Below are positions 7,924 to 15,640 of a stretch of DNA of 64,000 nt, piece after piece. Below the pieces are notes generated by a model that had not been told where the DNA came from, searched no databases, and saw nothing but the letters and a program-made list of their open reading frames with translations. Each line of letters starts with the position of its first letter. Within the stretch, counting starts at the first letter, position 1. The stretch is from NCBI RefSeq assembly GCF_025822765.1, contig NZ_JACKUK010000029.1, positions 1 through 64,000 on the forward strand, read 5' to 3'. This DNA comes from Mycobacterium barrassiae (GTDB lineage: Bacteria; Actinomycetota; Actinomycetes; Mycobacteriales; Mycobacteriaceae). A program made the position numbers and the translations under genes.

Positions 7924-9192
7924 ATGACTTCCATCGATGACATGGCGGCGAATCTCAACTTCACCACGGCGAAGACGGGTGCCGACAAAACCGTGACGTT
8001 CCTGCCCGAGCCCGAACGCGCCGCGCGCAGGTACACCGTGATCTCGGTCGACGATCACATCGTCGAGCCGCCGGACACCTTCGAAGGCCGCGTGCCCGCC
8101 AAGTTCGCCGACCGCGCGCCCCGGGTGGTCGACACCGACGACGGCGGTCAGACATGGATGTACGACGGCCACTCGCTGCCCAACGTCGGCTTCAACGCCG
8201 TCGTCGGCCGGCCCGTGTCCGAGTATGGCTTCGAACCCGCGCGTTTCGACGAAATGCGCCGCGGCGCATGGGATATCCATGAGCGCGTCAAGGACATGGA
8301 CCTCAACGGCGTCTACGCGTCGCTGAACTTTCCGTCGTTCCTGCCGGGTTTCGCCGGACAGCGCCTCCAGCAGGTGACCAACGACCGCGACCTCGCGATG
8401 GCCTCGGTGCGGGCGTGGAACGACTGGCACATCGAGGCGTGGGCGGGTGCGTACCCCGACCGGATCATCCCGTGCCAGCTGCCGTGGCTGCTGGATCCGG
8501 AGGTGGGCGCGAAGATGATCTACGAGAACGCCGAGCGGGGCTTCCACGCGGTGTCGTTCTCCGAGAACCCGGCGATGCTCGGGCTCCCGACGATCCACTC
8601 CGGCTACTGGGACCCGCTGATGGCGGCCTGCGCGGACACCGGGACCGTGGTGAACCTGCACATCGGGTCGTCGGGTACCTCGCCGTCCACCACGGCCGAC
8701 GCACCGCCCGATGTGCAGGGAGTGCTGTTCTTCGCCTATGCCATCTCCGCGGCCGTCGACTGGCTCTACACCGGGCTGTGCACCCGGTACCCCGACCTCA
8801 AGATCTGCCTCTCCGAGGGCGGCATCGGGTGGGTCGCCGGCCTCCTCGACCGTCTCGACCACATGCTGAGCTACCACGAGATGTACGGGACGTGGAAGGC
8901 GCTCGGCGAAAAGCTCACGCCCGCCGAGGTTTTCAAACGAAACTTCTGGTTCTGCGCGGTGGAGGATCAATCGTCGTTCATCCAGCACGAGCGAATCGGC
9001 GCAGACAACATCCTGCTCGAGGCCGATTACCCGCACTGCGACTCCACCTGGCCGCACACCCAGCAGACGATCCACGAGCAGATCAACGGACTCCCCGAGG
9101 ACGTCATCAGGAAGGTGACGTGGGAGAACGCGGCGCGGCTGTATCAGCATCCTGTGCCGGTCGCCGTCCAGGAGGATCCCAACGCGTTCTGA
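7924..9192 (+). CDS. Amidohydrolase family (COG2159-type) metal-dependent hydrolase/decarboxylase
   Basis: This TIM-barrel protein of about 422 residues starts its domain with ISVDDHIVEPPDTF (D-H-x-x replacing the H-x-H metal motif). It continues with ASLNFPSFLPGFAG, VVNLHIGSSG (metal His), ICLSEGGIGWV and LLEADYPHCDSTWP (catalytic Asp). Relatives include aminocarboxymuconate-semialdehyde-type decarboxylases and many unassigned mycobacterial enzymes. A TCGAGG ribosome site lies about 9 bases before the ATG at 7924. It is the last gene of the CoA ligase-aldolase-amidohydrolase operon. Confidence 0.85.
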   Translation: MTSIDDMAANLNFTTAKTGADKTVTFLPEPERAARRYTVISVDDHIVEPPDTFEGRVPAKFADRAPRVVDTDDGGQTWMYDGHSLPNVGFNAVVGRPVSEYGFEPARFDEMRRGAWDIHERVKDMDLNGVYASLNFPSFLPGFAGQRLQQVTNDRDLAMASVRAWNDWHIEAWAGAYPDRIIPCQLPWLLDPEVGAKMIYENAERGFHAVSFSENPAMLGLPTIHSGYWDPLMAACADTGTVVNLHIGSSGTSPSTTADAPPDVQGVLFFAYAISAAVDWLYTGLCTRYPDLKICLSEGGIGWVAGLLDRLDHMLSYHEMYGTWKALGEKLTPAEVFKRNFWFCAVEDQSSFIQHERIGADNILLEADYPHCDSTWPHTQQTIHEQINGLPEDVIRKVTWENAARLYQHPVPVAVQEDPNAF

Positions 9193-9200
9193 TCCCCTAG

Positions 9201-9217
9201 CGGTACCCTCAGTACCG
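9201..9217. terminator. Hairpin between amidohydrolase and DUF7159-type gene
   Basis: CGGTAC and GTACCG pair around CCTCA, 8 bases after the amidohydrolase stop. There is no T-run, which is common in mycobacteria. It could be a weak terminator or an operator for the next gene. Confidence 0.35.
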
Positions 9218-9227
9218 AGTCACAGCC

Positions 9228-9250
9228 AGATCGGGGGCCCAGATCGGGGG
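9228..9250 (+). repeat. Duplicated AGATCGGGGG directly before a start codon
   Basis: AGATCGGGGG occurs at 9228-9237 and 9241-9250. The second copy places a G-rich ribosome-binding sequence 5 bases before the ATG at 9256. A tandem duplication of the translation-initiation region is the simplest reading. Confidence 0.6.
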
Positions 9251-9255
9251 TAGGC

Positions 9256-10401
9256 ATGGACCGCGTGCTCGGCGTCTCGATGACGTCCCAAGCCGTGCGG
9301 TGGGTGCTCGTCGAGGGCACCACGGGTGAGGGCGCCACCATCGACCGCGGCACGTTCGACGTGGCCCAGGCCGGCGACCAGGACGATCTGCTCGATGTGC
9401 TGTTGACCGACGAGCCCGACGCGCGGCTCCATGCCATCGGGCTGACCTGGACCAACGAGGCTGAGAGCGCGGCCTCTGAGCTGCTGGAGACCCTGACCGC
9501 GCGTCACTACGACAACGTGATCGCGGTCTCCGAGCTCGAGGCCACCGACGTCCTGGCGTCGGGCATCGCAGGCATCGCGGACTACGAGGACATCGCGGTC
9601 TGCATCGTCGAGCCCGACTGCGCGGTCGTCGCCACCATCGGCGCCATCGGGTCCAGCGTCGACCGGTTGAGCCGGCCCTCCGACGGTACGGACGTCGTTG
9701 AGCTGCCCAGTTCGGTGATGGCGATGCTCGAGCTCGACGACTGGCGCCCCGATGCGATCTTCGTCGTCGGTTCCGCCGATGACCTCGACCTGATCAAGAC
9801 GACGCTCGAAGGGGTCACCGACGCCCCCGTCTTCTCGGCGGCCGAGGCCGATCTGGCGCTCGCGCGAGGTGCTGCGCTGGCGTCGGCCCGCGCGGTGGCG
9901 GGCCTGGCCACCACCGGTGCGCACCTGCCGTCGCGGGTTCGGGCGTTGACGGCGGTGGTCGCCGCCGCCGCGGTGACTCTGGTCTTGTCGATGGCGGTCG
10001 CGCTAGGCCAGGTCCTGTCCCCCGACCCTGTCACCGCGCAGCCGCACGCCGCGGACCCCGATCCGACCGCCGAGACGCCGCCGGGGCCCGGTACGGAGGC
10101 CGCGACGAAGGTGTCGAACCTCACGGCGTCGTTGCAGGCGGCGCGCCCGGTCGTGGCACAGACCATCGCGGTGACCATTCCCGAACCGCCCGCGGCCCCC
10201 GCCTATGAGCCCCCGGCATATGTACCGCCCGCACATGAACCGCCTCCGGCAGCCCCGCCCGCACCGGTCTACGTACCGCCGGCGCCGCCGCCGGCGTATG
10301 TGCCACCGGTCGCGCCCAAGCCGCGGCTACGCGATCGGATCATCGAACGGATTCCGATCATCAACCGGTTCCACGAACCGCAGTACCAGTACCCCAACTA
10401 G
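9256..10401 (+). CDS. Membrane-anchored DUF7159-type protein with Pro-rich tail
   Basis: This 381-residue protein begins with an actin/Hsp70-like fold signature (VLGVSMTSQAVRWVLVEG) and continues to ~residue 215, including FVVGSADDLDLIKTTLE and ALARGAALASA, as in degenerate Hsp70-superfamily ATPases. A single membrane helix follows at ~228-252 (VRALTAVVAAAAVTLVLSMAVAL). The outer tail is rich in Pro with YVPPA/YEPPA repeats and ends in a basic segment. I recognise it as the mycobacterial DUF7159-like family from memory, with moderate certainty; its role is unknown. Convergent, 11 bp apart, with an Hsp70-like protein of the same overall plan. Confidence 0.7.
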   Translation: MDRVLGVSMTSQAVRWVLVEGTTGEGATIDRGTFDVAQAGDQDDLLDVLLTDEPDARLHAIGLTWTNEAESAASELLETLTARHYDNVIAVSELEATDVLASGIAGIADYEDIAVCIVEPDCAVVATIGAIGSSVDRLSRPSDGTDVVELPSSVMAMLELDDWRPDAIFVVGSADDLDLIKTTLEGVTDAPVFSAAEADLALARGAALASARAVAGLATTGAHLPSRVRALTAVVAAAAVTLVLSMAVALGQVLSPDPVTAQPHAADPDPTAETPPGPGTEAATKVSNLTASLQAARPVVAQTIAVTIPEPPAAPAYEPPAYVPPAHEPPPAAPPAPVYVPPAPPPAYVPPVAPKPRLRDRIIERIPIINRFHEPQYQYPN

Positions 10402-10412
10402 TCCGACGCAGC

Positions 10413-12167
10413 CTATGGCACGGCCGGCGGCTGGAATGGGTTGTTCGGCACCTGAATCGGAATCGGCACCGGCACGAACGGCACCGTGAGGTAGCTCGTC
10501 GTCATGGTGGGCGTCGTGGTGGTGGTCGGCGACGTGGTTGTGGTGGTCGTCGTCGTTGTTGTAGTCGGCGTGGTTGTGGTTGTCGTCGTTGTCGTTGTCG
10601 TGGTCGTCGTTGTGGTGGTGGTTGTCGGCGGGGTCGTGGTCGGCTGGGTGGTGGTCACGTGCGTCGTGACCGGCTCTTCGGTGATCGGTGGCGGCGCCTC
10701 GTTGGTGACGGTCACGGTCTCCGGGGGCGGCGGTGCGACCGACACCGGTGGTTCGACCGTCGGCGGCGGTGGCTCGACACTGGGCGGGGGCGCTTGGGCA
10801 CTCGGTGGTTTCACAGGAGTGGCGGTGCTGGGCGGAACCGTCTGTTTGGTGCTGTCGGTCGCACTCGTCAACGCGATCGCCACTCCGCCGACAGCGATCA
10901 ACGCGACCGCAGCAGCAAGCCCGAACACCAGCTGGGGCACCCGCTGCCAGGTACGCGGCTCCTTCACCGGTCCCGTGGTGGGCAGGTATTGCACCGGTTG
11001 CCGCATCGAAATTGCTTCGGCCTCATACGGATTCTCACCCGTGTACGGAATCGGCTCGTCCGCGATGTCGTCGTCCTCCGACCACGCCAACGCAGTGCCC
11101 GTCTCCGATATCGGCGCATCGACCGCCGGCGCCGTACTGGTGGCCGCCTCCGCCGCAGCCGGAGCCAGACCGGTCTGCGCCTCGGCCGCAGCACCATACG
11201 CGGCGAACAGCGCCGCACCCACGGCCGCGTCGAGACCCGGCTGAGGTGTGACCACGATCGGCGCGGGGTGCTGCGAAAGGCGTTGTGCGATCAGCGGAAT
11301 GCCCGCACCGCCACCAACAACGACGACAGCGGCGATGTCAGCCCAGCTGATTCCGTTGCGCTCCAATGTGTCTTGCAGCGCGGCGAGGACACCGTCGAGC
11401 GGCGCCGAGATCAGCGACTCCAACTCGGTGCGCGTCACCCCCACCGTCGACCGGTGCCCGGGCAGTTCGGCGATGACCTCGGTGGTCGAGTCGGCGGACA
11501 GCCGCTCCTTGGCGCTGCGGCATTCGTCTCTCAGCTGCGCCAGCGATCCCACCGCCGCCGTGGCCGCCGGATCGATACCGCCGGTCTCCGCGATGCCGTT
11601 GACGATGTGGGCGAGCAGCGCCTGGTCGATCTGATCGCCGGAGAACTCGGCATACCTGGTGGTCTCATCGATCGGCTCGAAGGACCTTCCGGCGTCGGCC
11701 AGCGTGATACTCGTCCCGCTCCCACCGAAATCCAGCAGCGCGATCACGCCCTGGGCCGGCAACCCTGGGTTGGTCTGCAGCGCCGTGAGCGCTACGACCG
11801 CATCGCTGACCAGCCGCGCCGGCATCCCGTTGGGAACCAGGGTCGGATCGCTGCGGAGCGCGGTGCGAAGGCTGCGCTGGGTCGCCATCCCCCAGTGGGC
11901 AGGCACTGCAATCGCAATGTCGGACGCCGGTTCAGCGCCGCTTGCGTCGACGATGTTTCCCAGCGCCTCGACCAGCAGCCGGTCGGCCTGATGTGACGAA
12001 CCGTCCGGCGCGACCAACGGAACCGGGTCGCCGACGCGTTCGACAAAGCCGTCGAGTACAGAGCCGTCGGCGAAGGTCACCGCCGAACGGCGTATCACGG
12101 GTTGATTGCCGACGCGTGCCGCGACCAAGTTCGTCGTCCCGATCGACAACCCCAACGGGTCGCTCAT
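10413..12167 (-). CDS. Hsp70-family protein with membrane helix and polythreonine tail
   Basis: This protein of about 584 residues has an N-terminal actin-like ATPase domain: LGLSIGTTNLVAARV (phosphate 1), ALLDFGGSGTSITLAD (phosphate 2) and VVVVGGGAGIPLIAQRL (adenosine motif, ~290). It has no Hsp70 peptide-binding domain. One membrane helix lies at ~415-435 (LVFGLAAAVALIAVGGVAIAL), then a Pro-rich stretch and a Thr tract (~510-555). The plan resembles the M. tuberculosis proline- and threonine-rich protein Rv0312 (recalled). A cell-envelope role is inferred. I set the start at the ATG at 12167, from which MSDPLGLSIG reads directly into the ATPase fold. Confidence 0.8.
   Translation of the reverse strand: MSDPLGLSIGTTNLVAARVGNQPVIRRSAVTFADGSVLDGFVERVGDPVPLVAPDGSSHQADRLLVEALGNIVDASGAEPASDIAIAVPAHWGMATQRSLRTALRSDPTLVPNGMPARLVSDAVVALTALQTNPGLPAQGVIALLDFGGSGTSITLADAGRSFEPIDETTRYAEFSGDQIDQALLAHIVNGIAETGGIDPAATAAVGSLAQLRDECRSAKERLSADSTTEVIAELPGHRSTVGVTRTELESLISAPLDGVLAALQDTLERNGISWADIAAVVVVGGGAGIPLIAQRLSQHPAPIVVTPQPGLDAAVGAALFAAYGAAAEAQTGLAPAAAEAATSTAPAVDAPISETGTALAWSEDDDIADEPIPYTGENPYEAEAISMRQPVQYLPTTGPVKEPRTWQRVPQLVFGLAAAVALIAVGGVAIALTSATDSTKQTVPPSTATPVKPPSAQAPPPSVEPPPPTVEPPVSVAPPPPETVTVTNEAPPPITEEPVTTHVTTTQPTTTPPTTTTTTTTTTTTTTTTTTTPTTTTTTTTTTTSPTTTTTPTMTTSYLTVPFVPVPIPIQVPNNPFQPPAVP
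10505..10650 (-). repeat. Low-complexity ACN-codon tract (polythreonine)
   Basis: Roughly 145 bp of near-continuous ACN codons (GGT/GTN on the plus strand) encode runs of up to about 19 Thr broken by single Pro. Codon third positions vary, which argues for protein-level selection as well as expansion. The tract forms the predicted outer tail of the Hsp70-like protein. Confidence 0.85.
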
Positions 12168-12352
12168 AACGGACCACACCCTAGCCGCCCGACCTGCTGA
12201 TATTCGTTAGACACTCCGTGCCAACGGCGTTCCACCATCACGGTTTTGGGACGCTGTGACGGCCGCGGAATCGGCTATGAATTCGCTGTGACGAACACGC
12301 CGCGCCGCGACCACCTGGAATCTCGGTGCACCGCAGTAGCCGGTGTGTTGCA

Positions 12353-12820
12353 ATGGCGGCCATGGGTGACATCGACGACATCAAGCAAGTCAAGTACCGC
12401 TACCTTCGCGCGCTCGACACCAAGGACTGGGACGAGTTCGCCGACACGCTCACCGAAGACGTGGTGGGTCGATACGGGGAATCGATCGGCGAGGAGCACC
12501 ACTTCACCAATCGCGATGAGCTGGTCGGCTTCATGCGCACGTCGCTCGGCCCGGAGATCATCACCGAGCACCGCGTCACCCACCCGGAGATCACCGTCGA
12601 CGGCGACGAGGCGAAGGCCACGTGGTATCTGCAGGACCGCGTGATCGCACCGGATTTCAACTTCATGTTGATCGGTGCGGGCTTTTACCACGATCGGTAC
12701 CGGAGAACCGCCGACGGCTGGCGGATCAGCGAGACGGGCTACGACCGAACCTACGACGCATCGATGTCCACCGAGAATCTGAACTTCAAGGTGAAAGCCG
12801 GTAGGGCGATCAAGCTTTGA
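12353..12820 (+). CDS. SnoaL/NTF2-like protein
   Basis: This small protein of about 155 residues has the cone-shaped NTF2-like fold: DIDDIKQVKYRYLRALDTKDWDEFADTLTEDV, a central TWYLQDRV, and RYRRTADGWRISETGYDRTYD. Such proteins are isomerases, hydrolases or dehydratase-like with small hydrophobic ligands; the ligand is unknown here. Two ATGs (12353 and 12362) are possible and neither has a strong ribosome site. Its place next to the L,D-transpeptidase-like gene matches M. tuberculosis Rv0310c/Rv0309 from memory. Confidence 0.75.
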   Translation: MAAMGDIDDIKQVKYRYLRALDTKDWDEFADTLTEDVVGRYGESIGEEHHFTNRDELVGFMRTSLGPEIITEHRVTHPEITVDGDEAKATWYLQDRVIAPDFNFMLIGAGFYHDRYRRTADGWRISETGYDRTYDASMSTENLNFKVKAGRAIKL

Positions 12821-12823
12821 GGT

Positions 12824-13477
12824 TCACTTCGAGATCGCGATGAGCGCGCCCGGCTGAAGCCACCGCATGATCTCGACCAGCTTGGCGTCGTCGATGGCGA
12901 CGCACCCCGCGGTCGGTCCACCGTCGGTGGCGTGCAGGAAGAAGGCGCCGCCGTTGCCGGGAATGCGGGCTTTGTTGACACCCATCACGACCGCGTGCAC
13001 GTATTGCGGGATATCGAGGTTCTCGGTGCCGCTGGCGGCGTCGGTGTTGAACGGGCACTGCGACTTCTCGCACACCTGCATGGTGTTGTAGGTCGGGCTC
13101 TTCATATCGCCGTCCCACCAGTGGTTAGGGCCCACCTGCACGTAGGGCAGACCACCGCCGGGGTTGGGCGCCGTCCCGAACGCGAAGTCGAGCGTGAACA
13201 CGCCCATGGGCGTCTTCATCTGGCCGTCGTGTGTCTGCGGGGCCATGCCCGCGGCGCCGATGAATGCGGGGATTCCCACGGCGACGGGATGCCAGCCCGA
13301 GGCGTTGCGTTGATAGACATCCATTTTGGCGTTCGAACCACCCACGCCCACAACGGAAATGACCTGAGTGGCGTTGCCGACGGAGTTCGCGAACCACGGC
13401 GTCACCTGAGCCTGGCCCACAGGTGCCGCGCCGAGCGACATCAATGCCACACAGAGCAGGACACGGAGCCGGCGCAC
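12824..13477 (-). CDS. Exported L,D-transpeptidase (YkuD)-fold protein
   Basis: This 217-residue protein has a signal peptide (MRRLRVLLCVALMSLGAAPVGQAQ) and a single catalytic domain with KTPMGVFTLDFAFG and the active-site motif FFLHATDGGPTAGCVAI (His about 181, Cys about 191). This matches the H-(x)n-S/T-x-G-C motif of L,D-transpeptidases that make 3-3 peptidoglycan cross-links. It lacks the Ig-like domain of Ldt enzymes and resembles M. tuberculosis Rv0309 (recalled), whose activity is less established. GTG start; ends 3 bp from the convergent SnoaL-like gene. Confidence 0.85.
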   Translation of the reverse strand: MRRLRVLLCVALMSLGAAPVGQAQVTPWFANSVGNATQVISVVGVGGSNAKMDVYQRNASGWHPVAVGIPAFIGAAGMAPQTHDGQMKTPMGVFTLDFAFGTAPNPGGGLPYVQVGPNHWWDGDMKSPTYNTMQVCEKSQCPFNTDAASGTENLDIPQYVHAVVMGVNKARIPGNGGAFFLHATDGGPTAGCVAIDDAKLVEIMRWLQPGALIAISK

Positions 13478-13527
13478 CCGTACATGCTAGGTGGTGGTCG
13501 GGCCACCATCGAGGAGGCCACGCAGCA

Positions 13528-14091
13528 TTACGGCTTCGGGTAGGCCACGACCACCAGGCGGTAACCGCGGCCATCGGTATCGGTCTCATCGTGATACCGC
13601 GACGCGAGCGTCGCCAATTCTTCGGCGAAGTCGGCTCGATCCGCCGGGGAGCGAAATCGAATGGTGCTGTCGATCGACAGAGTCTCCAGTCGGTCGTTCT
13701 TCGAACGCGCCGCTCGCCAGAGTTCGCCGACCTCGCGGACGGCACGCGCCGCCAAGGCGATGAGATAGCTCGCCGACAGCCGGTTCTCGGAACGGCCCGG
13801 GTCGGTCGCCACCGGGCCGAGGGCGCTCGGCGACACCACGTACGAGGCCGCCGTCGCGACCAGGAGGCGCTCCGTGAGTCCACCCCATCGGCGTTCACCT
13901 GCGCCGGTCACCAGGTCATGGTCCTCCAAAGCGCGCAGGTGGTAGTTGACCTTCTGCCGGGAGATCCCCATGCGCGATGCCAAGCCGGCCGCCGACGCCG
14001 GTTCCGTCAGTTCGGCGAGCAGCCTGCTCCGGATCGGATCGAGGACACAGACCGCCGCGGCCGGATCGGTGATCACCTCGATATCGAGCAT
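13528..14091 (-). CDS. ArsR-like winged-helix regulator
   Basis: This protein of about 187 residues has an N-terminal winged helix (DPIRSRLLAELTEPASAAGLASRMGISRQKVNYHLRALEDHDLV). A C-terminal domain follows that resembles the ligand-binding part of activator-of-ATPase/SRPBCC-linked ArsR regulators (SIDSTIRFRSPADRADFAEELATLASRYHDE). I see no Cys-based metal site, so it probably does not sense metal. The ATG at 14091 fits the domain start. It is divergent from the PAP2-diacylglycerol kinase gene with a 20-bp palindrome between them. Confidence 0.75.
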   Translation of the reverse strand: MLDIEVITDPAAAVCVLDPIRSRLLAELTEPASAAGLASRMGISRQKVNYHLRALEDHDLVTGAGERRWGGLTERLLVATAASYVVSPSALGPVATDPGRSENRLSASYLIALAARAVREVGELWRAARSKNDRLETLSIDSTIRFRSPADRADFAEELATLASRYHDETDTDGRGYRLVVVAYPKP

Positions 14092-14107
14092 GGGGGGATC
14101 GTCCCGC

Positions 14108-14127
14108 TTGACAAAATAATTTGTCAA
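14108..14127. promoter_or_regulatory. 20-bp palindromic operator between ArsR-like gene and PAP2-DGK gene
   Basis: TTGACAAAATAATTTGTCAA has two perfect 8-base arms around ATAA. It is AT-rich in a GC-rich genome and lies 16 bases before the regulator start and 22 bases before the PAP2-DGK start. It is well placed to control both genes, most simply as the binding site of the adjacent ArsR-like regulator. The left TTGACA could also be a -35 element. Confidence 0.75.
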
Positions 14128-14149
14128 TTCCGTGGATAGATTAAGCGGC

Positions 14150-15640
14150 ATGAACATCCTGCCCATTCGTCGTCATCGGGGTATCCGCCAGATCGGAGAG
14201 GGCCTCGGGACGCTGGACCGCGAGGTGTTCGATGCCATCGCCGAATCGCCAAGCCCGCTGCTCGATGCCGTCATGCCGCGGTTGACCCGGGCGGCCGACC
14301 ACTCCAAGCTGTGGTTCGCCATCGCAGCGGGGTTGGCGGCATTCGGCGGCCCCTCGGTGCGGCGCGGTGCGACGCGCGGCGTGGTCAGCTTGGCGGTGAC
14401 CAGCCTGCTCACCAACCAGGTGGCCAAGCGGATGTGGAAGCGGCCGAGACCCAACCGCATCTCGGTGCCGTTGGCCCGGCAGACCCGACGTATGCCCACC
14501 TCGAACTCGCTGCCTTCGGGGCATTCCGCGAGCGGAGCGGCATTTGCCGTCGGCGTGGGGCTGGAGAGTCCGCCGCTGGGGTTGGGGCTGGCGCTGCTGG
14601 CGGGTCTGGTGGGAATGTCGCGCATCGCCACCGGAGCGCACTACCCGGGCGACGTTCTGGCGGGGTTCGGCATCGGCGCGGGCGTGGCCGTGCTGAGTTC
14701 GCGGATCGTCCCGCCGGTGGTACCGACGCGGTTTCCGACCGCCGATCCGTTGGTCGTCGATGCACCGGAGCGACAGTACGGCGGCGGTGTGATCCTCGTC
14801 GTCAACCCGGCGTCGGGCGGCGGGGCGGGAGCCGAGGTCATCGATCAGGTGCGAGAGGCGTTGCCGCGCACCGAGATAGTGGAGCTTGACGAAGGTGACG
14901 ACGTCGAGAAGGCGCTGCGCGTGGCTGCCGAAAGGGCAGAGGTGTTGGCAGTCGCCGGGGGTGACGGGACGGTGGCATGCGCGGCAGGAATCGCAGTCAA
15001 CGCCGGCATCCCGCTGGCGGTCTTTCCGGGCGGCACGTTCAATCACTTCGCTAAGGACATCGGCTGCGAGACGGTGGCGAAGACGATCGACTCGATCAAG
15101 AAGGGCACCGTGTCGTGCGTTGACATCGCCTGCCTCAACGAAACCGACATGGTGATCAACACCGCGAGCATCGGTGCCTACCCGATGTTCGTCCAAACGC
15201 GGGAGAAGTTGGAGCACAAGATCGGTAAGCCGCTGGCGGGTATCTACGCGATGTTCCACACGCTGCGCCATGGTGAACCGGTACGCATCGAGTACGACAA
15301 CAAGTCGCTGCAGACCTCGCTGTTCTTCGTCGGCAATTCCGTGTATCTGCCTTCGGGATTCGCGCCGTCACGCCGGGACCGGATGGATGACGGCCTGCTG
15401 GACGTCCGGATCCTCGAGACGGGTCGCCGGCTGGCCCGGACGCGGATCCTGGTGGCGCTTGCCCTGGGACGGTTGACGCGCAGCCCGCTCTACCACGAGA
15501 TGCGAGTGCCGGAATTCTCGTTCACCGCCGTCGACGGCCCGACGATGCTGGCTCATGACGGCGAGATCGGGACAGAGGTCGGCAAAGCCACGTTCAGCGT
15601 GCAGTATCGAGCGCTTGCGGTGTATCGGCCGCTGTCGTGA
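14150..15640 (+). CDS. Fused PAP2 phosphatase / diacylglycerol kinase-like protein
   Basis: This 496-residue protein has two enzymes. Residues ~1-200 form a PAP2 lipid phosphatase domain with membrane helices and the motifs KRMWKRPRP, PSGHSASG and SRIATGAHYPGDVLAG. Residues ~215-495 form a lipid kinase domain with VVNPASGGGAG, the ATP-binding GGDGTVACAAG and PGGTFNHFAKDIG, plus the LHDGE-like AHDGEIG. The first would dephosphorylate a lipid phosphate and the second phosphorylate a diacylglycerol-like lipid. The fusion is known in actinobacteria; its substrate is not. Its end overlaps the convergent PAP2 gene by 47 bp. Confidence 0.85.
   Translation: MNILPIRRHRGIRQIGEGLGTLDREVFDAIAESPSPLLDAVMPRLTRAADHSKLWFAIAAGLAAFGGPSVRRGATRGVVSLAVTSLLTNQVAKRMWKRPRPNRISVPLARQTRRMPTSNSLPSGHSASGAAFAVGVGLESPPLGLGLALLAGLVGMSRIATGAHYPGDVLAGFGIGAGVAVLSSRIVPPVVPTRFPTADPLVVDAPERQYGGGVILVVNPASGGGAGAEVIDQVREALPRTEIVELDEGDDVEKALRVAAERAEVLAVAGGDGTVACAAGIAVNAGIPLAVFPGGTFNHFAKDIGCETVAKTIDSIKKGTVSCVDIACLNETDMVINTASIGAYPMFVQTREKLEHKIGKPLAGIYAMFHTLRHGEPVRIEYDNKSLQTSLFFVGNSVYLPSGFAPSRRDRMDDGLLDVRILETGRRLARTRILVALALGRLTRSPLYHEMRVPEFSFTAVDGPTMLAHDGEIGTEVGKATFSVQYRALAVYRPLS

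Noticed and set aside
7537-9150. 537-codon minus-strand frame opposite the amidohydrolase
   Set aside because: Antisense shadow due to high GC; no domain and no start signal.
10504-11244. Long plus-strand frame rich in Val opposite the Hsp70-like gene
   Set aside because: It is the reverse reading of the polythreonine tract and ATPase codons, has no ribosome site, and its composition is an artefact.
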